The notes: generated from the sequence alone by a model not told the origin. 64,000 nt of DNA from Acanthaster planci (GCF_001949145.1 NW_019091551.1:454761-518760), one strand, 5' to 3'. Positions 37,801 through 52,800 are shown, numbered from the stretch's first letter. Numbers and translations are program-made.

Positions 37801-40800
37801 CTCATAGACCCTGTAAATAACTAATCAAACATAATAAACTGTAACCACTCCCTGTCGGCGACCTGTTTTCGGGTACATAGGCTTTATATGCAGAGCCGGG
37901 GAGCCCGGAACTGGGACAAAAGAGTTGGGCCTTATAACAAAAGACCGTGCTCAGCACAAAAGACTGAGCTGCTGGGCATTACTTTACATTTTTTGGCTCT
38001 CAATAGTGGAGATAATCCAGCCTTGTTTTGAAACAGTATACCACGGTTTGAGGCTTTTAGAGCGAAAAGAGGTCAGCAGTGCACTTTGCCGGTTTCAGGA
38101 ACAAAGGAATCTTACGTAACACCGCACAATCTGGGCTCTTTCTCCAAGGCTGCAGGCCTGGCTGAAATATTCAGGAGTCAATGAATTTTACCCGCCAGCT
38201 TTAGAGTAGTGCCCAAAGAGTCCTTCATTTTGGTATAAATGGCCATTAAATGAAATGATGAATTTTTGAAGAATTTTGAAAACGGGAAATCTGGAAAAAG
38301 ACCGGGCATCTTGTCTGGCTCAAGAAAAATCCACCCGGCAGCAAGTGGTTAATTGGAAACAAAGGGAGGGGGTTGGGAATTAGCAAACCTGTAAAATAAC
38401 TTGCAGTAAAAGTTACATCATGTCTGGTAAATTGATTTTCAATAATTCTTCACTGTATGAGATGTTACCTGTGTGAATGATGTAAAAGAAGGGCTGAAAA
38501 GCATTTTCAGTGCTCTTTTGTTCTGTTTTCTCAAATACAAGGCGTCAACGCTTGGCAGTCAAAAAAAGAGAATCAAATTCTGCAGGCCATGGACAGAATA
38601 AATGGCAGTACAAATCAGCCCCAGCATCTCTAGGGGGTTTAGAGCGACAAGAGGCCATCACAGAGGTTAGTGGGTCAGTTAGATATACTGTAATGGGCCA
38701 TCTACTAGCAAGTGTTAATACTGTTCTGAACGTCTTGTATGCATATATGCTACAGTATGTTTAATTAATTATTGTATAATTAGTTATTGTTTAATATTTT
38801 CAATGTATGGTATACATGCAGTCAGAAACAAGTACGCTGTGATAGCAGTGTTGTACGGAGATAATTAAAATGAGGAGCCAGTAAAAACCAGGACCTAGAG
38901 AAAAAGGTCGATTTTTGTACATACTGTACACCAACTCAAAGTACACAAGTTTATACATGTACGGAATCTGACAAAATACACAAACATTATTCTGTCAGTT
39001 ATCCGCAGGACAGACAGGCTGTGGATTTTGTGCTTTTAGAATAAGTCAAAAATGGCAAAAAAATTATATGGAAAAAAAAAACGATGAAAAAAAGACAAGA
39101 CATGTTTGTTCTTTTACTTTTGGGTATTTTGTACCTAGGACAGAACCGGACCTAAGGAAGCTTGAAATCTTTTGATTTCAAACTTACATTTGGGGCGGAA
39201 ACAAGTTTTAGTGCACTGGAATTGTGGAGTGTATAGACTGCTCGTGCATCTAATGAATACACGAAACATCTCGGCTCCCCTACACACTCTATACACCATG
39301 CAACCACAAACCAGTCAACTCGAGTACCTAGTACCTGTAAGTGTGTGTACAATGTATGAACCTACATACCGGGTACATGCAAGCTACCGGTACATGTACA
39401 TGCACGTTGCAGTTCAACGTAGGCTTATGCTGTGTACATAGTAAGACGGAGAAAAAAACGTGCGACCATAGAGATACATCGCTTGGTGCATGGAGAAGAA
39501 AACTGGGCAGCGATCATTTGTGAAATGTGACTGACAAGGTGGGCGACAAAGGGGCACAAAATCATGGTCGCCATTAGCAATAAGAATGAAACATGTGGTC
39601 ACATATTATCATTTTTATGGGACTATTTTGGTCCCACTATACAGCGCTGTATGATAAAACTTTGCCAAAAAGTTAGTTTGTTTCATTATTATATACAGTC
39701 TTTGGTACAAAAGTTGGCAACTATAGCACACACATGTACATGTACGCTTTGCCATGCTCGCCTGTTCTTTCTAGATACTCAGATTTCACCATAGATCGTC
39801 CACCTTGTCCATTTTTTCTGATCATTTATCCCCATCTGTCTTCCCCATGTACTTTTCCTATCTGGAGTTCTCTTGGTCACTACATTCCAAGTCTACCTGC
39901 TTACCTCTTGCAACATGTGTAGCAAACCTTATGAGTTTCTTTTTGACAAAATACTGTGTTCCCATTCAAGGCAGTATGTCTCCGTATGTGATTTCCTCTA
40001 TCTCGTCAACTGTTAGCACACATACATATATCTGTCACACAGCAATTCCAATGCATACAGTCCACATGTATTGTGTGTTATCCATTGACAAAATCCAGGA
40101 TTCGCATCCATTGTGGCTTACTGAGAACTCAGTAGAATGCAAGACCTTCAATTTTTGCTTTATTGGTAAACTGCGAATCTAATACAAGCCTGTGTAACAC
40201 CAATTCTGTCTGTCTGTTTATCCATCCGTCGGGCCGTCCCACTGTCTGCTCAATGTTAAAGTTTGTACCTGTGGGTATAGGACATGTACCGGTCTATGTA
40301 CATGTATCATTTGTGCTTGTCTATTTCAATCCTGAGTTTGTTAGCATCAGATCTTTATGTGGAATCACAGCTCTGAAGGACTGTTTACATACATGTACAC
40401 ATTTAATGAACCCACAATTTTGTTACACACACATGTACATGTGATTACTGTACCCTCCTGTACTGTAAAGGGAGACAGATTGGGATGATTGGGTAAGGGA
40501 AAGAGTAGATGGGTTGGAACAGGAAATGGATGGGATGATGGGGTGAAGGTAGAGTACTAGATAGTTGGGATGACGGGGTGAAGGTAGAGTACTAGATAGT
40601 TGGGATGATGGGGTGAAGGTAGAGTACTAGATAGTTGGGATGATGGGGTGAAGGTAGAGTACTAGATAGTTGGGATGACGGGGTGAAGGTAGAGTACTGA
40701 ATGGTTGGGATGATGGGGTGAAGGTAGAGTACAAAATGGTTGGGATGATGGGATGGGGTAGGCGGAGTTTGAAAGATTGGGTGGGAGGGCAGAATAGGAG

Positions 40801-43800
40801 TTGGGTGGGATGATTGTACCAGTGAGGGCGGAGTAAGAGATGGATGGGATGGGGCAGAGTTACATGTAGCTATGGATGGGATGATGGGATAGGGTGGAGT
40901 AGGAGATTGATGGAATGGGGTGGAGTAGGGAATGGATGAGATGGGGTGGAGTAGGAGATCGATGGGATGGGGTGGAGTAGGAGAGGGATGGAATGGGGTG
41001 GAGTAGGAGANNNNNNNNNNNNNNNNNNNNNNNNNNNNNNNNNNNNNNNNNNNNNNNNNNNNNNNNNNNNNNNNNNNNNNNNNNNNNNNNNNNNNNNNNN
41101 NNNNNNNNNNNNNNNNNNNNNNNNNNNNNNNNNNNNNNNNNNNNNNNNNNNNNNNNNNNNNNNNNNNNNNNNNNNNNNNNNNNNNNNNNNNNNNNNNNNN
41201 NNNNNNNNNNNNNNNNNNNNNNNNNNNNNNNNNNNNNNNNNNNNNNNNNNNNNNNNNNNNNNNNNNNNNNNNNNNNNNNNNNNNNNNNNNNNNNNNNNNN
41301 NNNNNNNNNNNNNNNNNNNNNNNNNNNNNNNNNNNNNNNNNNNNNNNNNNNNNNNNNNNNNNNNNNNNNNNNNNNNNNNNNNNNNNNNNNNNNNNNNNNN
41401 NNNNNNNNNNNNNNNNNNNNNNNNNNNNNNNNNNNNNNNNNNNNNNNNNNNNNNNNNNNNNNNNNNNNNNNNNNNNNNNNNNNNNNNNNNNNNNNNNNNN
41501 NNNNNNNNNNNNNNNNNNNNNNNNNNNNNNNNNNNNNNNNNNNNNNNNNNNNNNNNNNNNNNNNNNNNNNNNNNNNNNNNNNNNNNNNNNNNNNNNNNNN
41601 NNNNNNNNNNNNNNNNNNNNNNNNNNNNNNNNNNNNNNNNNNNNNNNNNNNNNNNNNNNNNNNNNNNNNNNNNNNNNNNNNNNNNNNNNNNNNNNNNNNN
41701 NNNNNNNNNNNNNNNNNNNNNNNNNNNNNNNNNNNNNNNNNNNNNNNNNNNNNNNNNNNNNNNNNNNNNNNNNNNNNNNNNNNNNNNNNNNNNNNNNNNN
41801 NNNNNNNNNNNNNNNNNNNNNNNNNNNNNNNNNNNNNNNNNNNNNNNNNNNNNNNNNNNNNNNNNNNNNNNNNNNNNNNNNNNNNNNNNNNNNNNNNNNN
41901 NNNNNNNNNNNNNNNNNNNNNNNNNNNNGATGGAATGATGGGATGGGGTGGAGTAGGAGAGGGATGGAATGATGGGATGGGGTGGAGTAGGAGAGGGATG
42001 GAATGATGGGATGGGGTGGAGTAGGAGAGGGATGGAATGATGGGATGGGGTGGAGTAGGAGATGGATGGAATGATGGGGTGGGAGTGAAATCTTTGAAGT
42101 GCCATTTATTTTACATCCACGGTGAAGTCATTTACCAGACATTTTTTCTTTACTCGCTGTTTTAAAAATTGTGACAAGCTTGCACTTGGTTAGCATGATT
42201 CCCCTTTAGATTTCAGCGCCATTCTTAATTTCTATGGATGACTCTTAATATGAGCTGCTTTTGAGGTTTAGACTCAAATGAAGCAGCAAGCCATGGCAGC
42301 TTCACTGTTCTAGTTTTGATTTGTTTGGCACATTGCTTGTAATCCAATTCAATTGTACTGTAGGTTTCATGAATCTGGCACAAAATTTCACTTTGGCCTT
42401 GCAGTGCACAGAGATTACCAGAGTGCCAGTACTATATTGTTTATTTCATATCATACATTGCACATGCATATTAGCACATCATGGTTTATTGTGTATACAC
42501 ATGTACCGGTGTGTGGTTTATGTTTACAACAGTTTAATTGTGATGATTTTTGTTCTGTAGCTGCATCTTCCTCCAGAGCTTTCCTGCCAAGCAGATGGTA
42601 ATAAGAGACATTCACAAGAGAGCTCAGGTGGCAGCACTATATCATCTCTCATTAGCAATGTCTCAATAGGGGATACTGATCAGCTGTCCTCAGATGAGGA
42701 AGACTATGACGATGTCCATGTGCCGTCCTCGGATGTCTCTGATGCTGATGTCCCACGGTTGCCTCCACTGACAGAACCTAGAGACAGAGAGGTTGTGGGA
42801 GAAGATGCAAGGCCACAACTTTGTAAAGATGTTAGAAACCATGGCGCTTACTCAACTCTGTACGAGGTCCGTTGCAGCAAGCCAGTGCAAGAGGAAGACA
42901 GTGATGTTCTCCTTCATGGAGATAGTGAGGATGAGGATGCAAGCAAAAAAGATGAAGAAGATGATGAGAAAGATGATCAGGTACCTATTGAGATTGAGAT
43001 GCAGCCCATGAGAACAAAATTCTCTCACTCCCCGGAAAAAGAGACCAGGCGCAAGGCTTTTGAGTTTCACATCCCACTGTTTCTTAGAAAGAGCAGCTCA
43101 ATTGAGTCTACCATGTCAGCACCAAATGGTGAAGAACGAAGCAGCCACTCTCTGACTATCCACAGTGAGGACAGTGACATGAGCAGTGATTATCTTGATG
43201 AGGTACCTCCCATTTCAGGCACACTTAATGCAAAGTACAGATGTGACAACAGAAGAGACTCCAGCACCTCACATGAGCTGTCCGAAGATGGACTTTCTAG
43301 TGAGTCTGAGCACAGGGTGTCAATGGACTCCCTGAATCTGAGTGTGCAGTCTGAGCTCCAAGCTAGCCTCCGCAGGAGAGGGAGAAAGAACATCGAGTGT
43401 GGTCGGCCCTTCTCAGAATATGATCGTCCGGTCTCCAGCGTGTTAACAGAGTATGACAGGCCAGCATCCGACTTGTCAACAGAGTACGACAGGCCAGTTT
43501 CGAGTACCTCTGCAGATTACATCGGTGTCTTGGATAGTTTTCACAAGGATGGCAAGAAAAATGAAGACAGTGAAGGTGAGTTAAAAAGTTTTTATTTATG
43601 GAATTTTTTTTGAATTGTACTATATTTACCAATAACCCGGGGTAAAAGAGTCTAGAGTTGTCCTGAGAATTGCCTGCGGAGTGGGATGAATCAGAGAGTT
43701 TGAGATATGATGAAAACTGGGTCCTATGCAGCAAACTGCATGGCCCTACAGTAGTTAGGCCTGATCAGTATGGTATTACATAACATAGTGTTGTTTAATT

Positions 43801-46800
43801 CATGTATAAAACGTGACAGATGTAAATATCCTTTCTACTGGTCCCAACAATTCTAAGGTAACACTGGGTGGTCAAAATCCGAGTTCTAAAAAGTTATTGG
43901 TAATACCTTTTTCTTCAATAAACCTGTTGTGCTACTACGAGAAGGGCAATGGAAGGTTAGCCTGGTTGTAGCTTGGGATGATGAGAAACCTGCACATAAA
44001 TAAGTGTGTGTTCAAAATATTCAAGGAAATATGGTTTAAGATAAATATTTTGGAGTTTTAGGTAAATTTCAGTTTGATATGTTTTAATCTTTGCATGTGT
44101 TGTCATTTTGGTTATTTTTTTAAATTATACTTTCATTTATCATTGAAAGTTAGGAGGATGGTACATGTAAATTGAGGATATAATAAAAATGTATGTACCA
44201 GTAAGCTTTTAAAAACTATAGATAACAGGAAGGTTTCAACAGTGTGTGATGGGAACCCAGCCAAACATTTTACCTTAAAGAAATTTACCTAAAAACTCCA
44301 AAAAATTTATATACATGAAAGATAAAAAAAATTGAAGTTCCCATTAAGCTGCATACATCTATACAATACCTGTACATGTACTTGGTACCCACTTTTTTAA
44401 ATTCAAATTTTCAAGTGCTACAGAGGTTTCATTATCAAATGGATGGAGTTGGCACATCAGTTTTAGCAGTCTTGTGATGTCATACCTACAGTGTATGCAA
44501 CTTTTTATCCGTCGTGCTTGACAGTTACGATATGGATAGTGGTGCACAATATATAGGCCTACCGGTATGCATACCTGTAACCATTCACATGCAAGACCTC
44601 CCTTACAACACATACATGTACAGTACCTGTTTACATGCACATGTATACCGGAAGGCTAAAAGCCTGCATGTAGGTGCCAGTATAGTAATTGCACACATGT
44701 ACCGGTACATGTAACCTCAGTCTCTGCATACCAGTACATGAGGAGTCTTTCAAATTCTATTGAGATATTTACGTGTATGTACATGTACAGTACACTGTAC
44801 AATCATTGTCCACTGTGATGGGGCCCATGGTGTTTCGTACACCCAAGGGGATAAATGACACCCAAGTTGAGGACAAGGGTACCATTCACCTAAAGTCTTT
44901 AACAGCACTCATATATGTACTTTTATGATTTTTCAGTTTAAGGCAATAGAAAATTCAGAAGTCAAGGGAAACATCTGGTTTTACGGAATGTCCAGTATAT
45001 AGACCACTTTCATTTTGCCTACAACTTGTGTGGGCAGCCAAAGTTCACAGAAATATCACCTTTTGCTTGGTTTTCGATGGTACCTCAAAATTCGTTCAAA
45101 ATGGACATTTGTCCCAGTAGGCTGTATTTTTATATCATTATTACACTTGAGCAGAGTGGCACACACGATAGAATAGTGTGTCTGTGTCTCATATACCACA
45201 AGGTGGAAAGCCAAGTGGTTTGAGCCCCAAGCTGGACCAAGGGAGGGTGCAATTTTCCTAGCAACGGAGGCTTATTTGGTCGGAATTGCGCTTTGCTGGT
45301 TTACAAACAAAACGACTGTGAAATGCAAACGTCACAGTTGCATCAATACCAGCCAAATGAACACTTCCAATTGACCTGACTCTGTTCAACCAACAAGGGG
45401 GTGCTTCTGGTTGAGGCAAATACAGGATACAGACGCACTTACATGTACATTATTCCATGTTCAACATGCACGAGCGTGATAACAAATTTATCTTCAAGGA
45501 AATTCAATGGACAGTAAAGGGGCCTATGCGTGCAGATGCACAATTTTGAATTTACTTTAAATTTTTCAGATGTGTGTTTTGTATTGAGTGTCAAAATAGT
45601 GCAGTCCATTGAATTAAAATACATGTGGTAAGGGTAGGAATTTACATTTGATTTGAAAAACATTTACAAAACCTTTCTCATACATGTAAAGATGTAGCCA
45701 ACACTTTACAGAGGGCCAGCACTGCTTACATGTACCTTGGTGTTGTCATACGTACATGTATGCATGTAAGTTTAATAATGCACATGGTCCAACCTATGTA
45801 AAAATATTCGGGAATTTAAAACAAGCAATGTTTGTTGTTTTAGAATCCACTTTTTTTCTCAAAAAGCACTGTACATGGATGCTGAAAGGGAAAAAAAGTA
45901 CGTAACAAGAATTGTTTACAATAAAAATGAATGCCAGACTGCATCAATCAAAACATTAAATCTCTAAAAGGGGCGGTTCCATACATTTTGGGAAAACCTG
46001 TAAAGGAATTTGAAACTTTTTTTGTTTGAGCATTTAAGTGTGAAAACGTCTCACCCTTGTAAAATAGTGCATTACAAGGGTTTGATATGAACCGTGACAT
46101 ACAGTTATATACAGTTTGTTGCCATGGATCAATCAATCAGAATTGAGAATTCAAATTCGCTTAAACATGTTAAAGGTAATATCTGGTACTCTCATAGCTG
46201 TGTGGGATTTTGAACATTTCGTGAATTATTCTTTTACTTTTGCATTGACAGCCATTTGTAGTTTTAGTAGTCACTTGCGGGAAAGACATGACTGTGATGC
46301 CAAAAGAGCACACCTTCAGTACTGTATAACAGTGTTCACAGTGGAATTTATTGATGTGGGAGATTCAAATACCAGGATCTTATAGATAGATTGTGCATGT
46401 TATTGCACAATTTAAGTACCGGTTCCATACATGTACATATACTGGAAGGTACAAAAATGGCGCAGCTGTAGTGTTACCATGGCATGGCAGTGGATAAAGT
46501 TTGACAAGACCTATACCCATAAATACAGTGGTACATGTACGGTTCATGTATGTTCACTCCTATGCCTCTGTGCACCACTTATCTTGAGAGTTGGCTCATG
46601 TGCACTCGATCATTTTACTGTGGATTTTGAGGCAGGTGAAGTGGGATACCGTTCCAAGACTTCTTGCCGCAGATGGAGACCATACATGTAATTTATTTTT
46701 AACAAAATACAAAGAAAGTTCACAGTGATAACCTGAAAACTAAAAATTGATCAAATGTGTCAGACAACATTATATCACCATCTTATATGAACCAAGTTTC

Positions 46801-49800
46801 ACACAATTTAAAAAAGTTCTGAAAAATTGATTTGAAAAAATTAACATGATCAGATGTGAAGGAAAATGCGTCTATGGTCTTTTCCATTTTAAAACCACTT
46901 CTCCAGTGTATCCAAACAAAATTAAGTGCCGTGTGTATTAAGACCCGATAAATACATCGGTAGTATTTTCAAGTTATTGCGAAGTGAATATTTTCCATGA
47001 GAATCATTTGTCCTTAGTAGTGCATGTATACATGTACGTGTGTTGATGGTGTACATGTACATACCGTACGTGTGTACGTGAACATGTGCACACACAAATC
47101 ATGGCCAACCATCAATCGACAGAGAATCAAAAGTTGAAATTGATAAAACTAACAAAGGACAATTTGTAATGGCTTAAACATAACTTGAAATTTTTTTTCA
47201 AACACTCTTTTAATTACCAAGATACCGGTATATGCACAGTGTGTGGAAAAACTGGAGAACAAGTCAAAATTTCTAATTTAAAATACCCTTTTTTATGTTC
47301 AGAAATGTAACATACAGACATGTTTCACCCCATTTTCTCCGAAATGTCATTTATGATTGACAAGAAATACATAACAAAATGAAATCTAAAGCCTGATTGT
47401 ATTTCAGAGAAATGTAATCAATTCAACAAACTTTTACACATTGCAGAAGATCTCCACAGATGGATTTTGGTATAGCCTACTGGCTGGTGTCGCCATTTTA
47501 ACAAGCAACAGAAAGTGACTACGACTTTGTCAAAGTTTAGTGTGGTAGGGGTGAACATGTGTGAGTTGGAGCAACAAGTTTACATACACCTGCTCTGCTG
47601 GTAGAACAAAAACAGTTTTCCTTGAATTTTGTAACTTCACTCATTCCTACCAACTTAATGTACATGATGTTTGCATCAAATAAAAATATGTAGAGACATA
47701 CATGTATGCATGATTCGTATAATTATAAACAAATCAACATTTTACTTACTCTGACCCTAATATTTTGTGCCACTTTCTATATGTTTTGTCACTTCAAATA
47801 GTCACAGTGGACCACTTTCTGAAGTGTTTTTGAACGACATCAAGGGGCTAGATGTAAATTTCACAAAATGATTTTTCAGAAATATTAATTTTTGGAACCC
47901 TAGTAAATGTCTCTGAGTATTTTCAATTGAAGTGCACACTGAACATTAAGTTGGGATACAGTTTGTCTGACCTCATTACGAAAAAGTTGCCAAAACTATT
48001 TCAAACAGCCAAAAATAGAGGAAAACTGTTTTTCTGTTTGTCTAGTTTTTGCCCATGTATGTGATAATCACTTTATAGTGGTCAGAGTGTATTGCTAACC
48101 TTAGAAAGTTAGAGCTGATTCAGCCCTTGCCAGGTAATGACTCACCACACTTGGTGCTTAACAATACATCAGAGCTGTCATTAATCAGTTGTAGAATGCC
48201 TTATGTCATTTCCTACAGGTACAAGTACCGGTAGCTCCTTTTTTGAAGGCTGGTCCTAACTCCAATTCATCTTGGTTATCACATATGTCTCTGTACATGT
48301 ATGTACCATAACTAATCATAAATTAATGACAGATCATGTTATTTATGTACACTCGTAAACTGCAAAACATCCTTGTTTCAATAAAGAGGTGAAGGTGCAT
48401 ACACAGTATGCTAACTTTAAGCATGCAAACACCCATTTTGTTTTCCTGTAAAGTAAATGAATCAGTTAAGTGGCTTACTTACAGTAGATCTAAAAAAAAA
48501 TAAAACAAAGTGTCATTTGTGACTTACTAGTACTGGTACTTTTGTAAACATGCAGTTTATGGTTATCTGAGCCTTGGTACTCTAACCTGCTCAAAACTTG
48601 CAGGTTTAAATTGTTCAAAATTATGTAATTTGCCTGAAAAGTTTGAAGTTAGTCAAAATAATGACATACTGGTACATGTACATGTAATGCAAAAGAATAT
48701 GCACCAGTTTGTAAATTTATTTTATATGTACACTTAAAAACATTTACAGGTAGAACTGATTTTAAAAACTGTTGGCCATGGGGATGTACATGTACTGTTA
48801 CATGTACACACACTCACAATTTGGGGTTTTACTGTTACTCAATTTTTATACAATTGGTACTTGCTGTGAAGGGGTCCATTGAGATGGAGTTTTATACACT
48901 TGAGGATGCCATTAGCTCCTGCGGGTGTGCAAAACCCATGGATCCCAGCCATTTGCAACCGGCACAAAACTCAACTTTCTGATCTTGTTTTTCAAACTAG
49001 AGAAAACCTTTTCTTAAAAACCAGCCTGCTTTGATCTGCAGACATTACTACAGTGAAAGTACAGTGAAAATGGCCCAGCTAAAACATAAACGATGTAAGA
49101 AAAATGTCAGTCGTAACTGTAATCATGGAGCTATCAAACACAAGGAGTTAGAACGAAGTCCCTATAGACCGTAATCTTATTAACTGCTCCTGTCGGCTCC
49201 ATAGACAAAGCGCAGTTACCAGCTCCAGTGTTGAAGACCCTAGACACTCTTTGTTCACAGTGATCGCCACCGCCAAGTAGCTGGTAACCCAGGAACTCGC
49301 CATGTTTTGCTGCGGCATACTGGAGTAAATACTGGAGTAGTCCTCAGGAGTCAGGGAGCAATCTTTGCAGATGCGCTCAAAAATTACAAATTAACGGAGG
49401 TTATTAGGCGAAAGTTAGACGTTTTTAAAGTCAGTTATGACATTTTGCATTTCTGGCGGTAGAGAACAAATACCCAAAATATAAACTGTGATATTTATAT
49501 CATAAGTCCCCAGCCTAGTGGTTCCTAAGGTTATAAGAAGGTGGAAACAAGCCACAGAAATGCATTTGAGAACATGGTGAGGTTTCATACCGAGACAGTT
49601 GTGGCCAATGACAGAAAGGACAACAAATCCTCCCGTGTTTTTGTGTGTTTTTTCTTTTCCTCTGGGCCAGCTACATTCTCTCAGTTTTCTTGTGCTTATT
49701 TTTTGGAGAAGTTGTATTAGTTAGTAATTCTGTTTATTGTTAAGAGAGACGTTTTGGGGATGTTAAGACGTAACCAGACTTTCATTATCATTGGAATATC

Positions 49801-52800
49801 AGAAAAATCACTAAAATTATTAAAATTTAAGTCTTCGATGATGATAGTTTCCGTCTCAAGGCAGCCATGTTGAACATGCGGAAGTGTTACGGACACACAT
49901 ACGTGGTACCCACGATCCTTTGCAAATACAACTCCGAGCATTCCTTGTAGCCCACAAGCGGCACAGAATTTGTTTTGTCCTTACAGCACGTGCAGTGCTG
50001 GCAGTGGCCATCATTGACCCTTTTGATCTCTGTCTGTGCTGACTCGTTGTGTTTAATAGCTTCATGCTGTAATACACGTACAGGTAGTACCATGTACTCA
50101 AAGTTATGCCATGTATGCTAATACAATGCAGTAGAAATGACACTTTCAACTGTGGTGAACATTGTTCATTATTTCATAGCCCAGTACATGTGTGTTTGTG
50201 GCATATTATGTTATCGATTCTCAACCAATAAAAATTGCAGTCAATTACCTCTGTTTAAAAAAATGTGCAAACCTCGTTGAGCCACTCCTGCCTGCGTCAT
50301 CCTTCCATTGCCACATCCCTTCTCGTGGGATACGATTAAGCAGTTGGCAGACCAAACCACAAAAGCACAAAATCACAAGAAGGTTTTTGTTCATTTGTTA
50401 AACAAACTGCCCACAATGCAATGAAACAGTTCTGTCTTGGGCAGACGTGGCAGATACACTGTACATGCACTTATACTGTACTTGTAATGTACGTGTACCT
50501 GTAGTATATAATGTACATTGTACATGTAAATGTAGTCACCAAAAGTTAAGCCCGACATCTTAAACGAAGTGGTCTGGTAGACGCGAGTAGGTTTTCTTCC
50601 TCTGGTACATCCAGCCCAACTTAAGATCCATGTACACTGGTCAAATGGATAGATAAGTTGTGCATGCATTATTCTAGTCAGAAAGGACCTCCACCAGACC
50701 TGTCAACTCTTGTCTACAAATTAGTAATGGTTGGTGAATTACAATGACATCACATCCCTTACTGTGTCATCAGGGATGAGAAATTAACAGAGCCGCTACA
50801 TTCATGATATTACCAATACTCTGTGAACCAGGATTTAACTAATTTCAAAGTTTTTATTTAACACCATTGTCTCTGGGACTTCGCTGAGGGCTTTTCATCA
50901 GCATGAGAGCAACCAGTAAGTTTCAAATCAATGGACTTGATCATATATCAGTATCAGTTTGTCTTTGGCTAATGGAATGCACTGAACCTACATGTACGTG
51001 TACCATGTGTTTAAAAAGCCCAACCAGCAGTAATGTTGCATATGTACATGTGCTCCGACATTTCAATTGAATACTGGTCATACAAGAACAGCACGGGCAA
51101 CACAAACATTTTCAGAAACATAATTTGAATGCATGACCAACTGACCATATTGTTTACAATATATGGGTAGTGTTCACACTGTTGGCTACATTTTCTTTCC
51201 TCTAAGAATAACCTTACTGTCTTGAGCAGCTGCATTTGCATCAAACATGTATGTACATGTACATGTATTCTACATTTGTGTATATACATGTACATTGGTA
51301 ACATACTGGTACTTGTACGAGTTCTGCATCACCACATTTGGTCCATTTTGAAAAATGGAAAATTTCAGCACAATAATTTATCAGACATACATGTATATCA
51401 CAAAAGTTGGTACTTGTGAAAACAATCTGTAAGATTTGAAATGTTGAAGCATTTTTTAAAACCAATTTGTTCTCCAATGCTCCATATGTACATTGCGCTT
51501 CCTGTTATAAACATAATAATGAGGCAGACTATGAAAATTGCAGAATTCCTGTAAATTTTAAATGTTTTAAATTTTCACCTGGAGTTAGGAGAAGTCTGCA
51601 TGGAAATCTTTGTGAATGTCGGTTAAGAGAGGAAAAAGTCCAAATGTTGATATTTTCTCCTTCAAAAATTTACTCAAAAGAGGAAAAAAGAAAAAGGTCA
51701 GAAGCCAATATGAAAATCAACCTTTTATGTAAAATCCCCTTTAGAATTGTCAGAGAACTCAAAGTGTGGCTTTATAGCTGGCATACATGCACATGTATGC
51801 ATGTATACATTTACATACTGTACATACATGTATGTGCATACATGGATATTTTACATAAACATTATTTAATATACAGTGTATATAAAATGTGTCCCCTTGC
51901 ATTAAAGAATGTTTAGACCCCTTCTCCACAGTTTTAAATGTTCCATAGTTTGCAGGTTTTAGGAAACTCGGATGATGTCATCCTCCCTGCTACACCCTTG
52001 ATAGTAGACGTACACGTAAATGTACTAGCACCTGTATATGTCATCGTCATTATCATCATCAGACAGGCATACATGTAGTTTTTCAGTGGTCTCCTCCTCC
52101 AATTATACACAGCAATTGTAGCATGTGCTGCTCCCTCCACAGCCTGTCTTTCCTGCTTTCCTGTCAGTCAGGGAAGTCAGGTTGGTGTAGTGGTTCTTTC
52201 CTCGCCTTCCACCTCTTTGGTCCAGGTTTGAATCCCGGCCCGGTCAACATGTGGATTGGGTTTTCACACTGTACCTAATTTTGTGGGTTTTATCCAGAAT
52301 ATTCTTCTGGGGTTTTCCTCCCTCTTCTAAAACTGTATCTGCTTCTCCTTGTCTCCTCTCTACGGGCTTCTTCAGACTTCAGACAACTTTTTAGACTAGA
52401 GGGAGGGAGGCTTTGTTGGAGAGGAAGTCATGTGTTGCATGGGATCACTCAAATGGGTGCAGCCAGACAGTATAAAGTCACTGTGAAGGAAATACAGTAA
52501 TATTCAGTGATTCACAGCTGCCACTGTGTCACTGACTACATGACATATAAATACACAGAGCACATACCAGTCAATCACTACAGTACACTTCAAACCCCGT
52601 GCAGAATTCCAAATCCTGTTTTTGTTACCTACATATACTCTACATACATGTACCTTTGTAAACATTGACCGAAAATTGAAATTTTAATACGAAGTACCGG
52701 TACCAATCTCATAGTTCAACTACCATGCTACAGCCTTCCTAAACAAAAAAAACAAAAATCCATTTAAGTGAGAGGTACATGTATTGTACATGTACACTGT

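Noticed and set aside
40870-42105. Long open frames on both strands (Pro/Ser/His-rich minus, Gly/Trp-rich plus)
   Set aside because: They are translations of a G-rich VNTR and of 918 N; no independent coding signal.
49150-50090. CpG-richer patch and minus-strand Cys-rich frame (HCQHCTCCKDK), possible promoter or exon of another gene
   Set aside because: Three overlapping frames compete, no clear splice pair was found, and the CpG rise is modest.
51467-51916. 149-codon plus-strand frame
   Set aside because: The second half is TACATGTA repeat translation (CTCMHVYIYILYIHV) and the first half has no recognisable motif or splice support.
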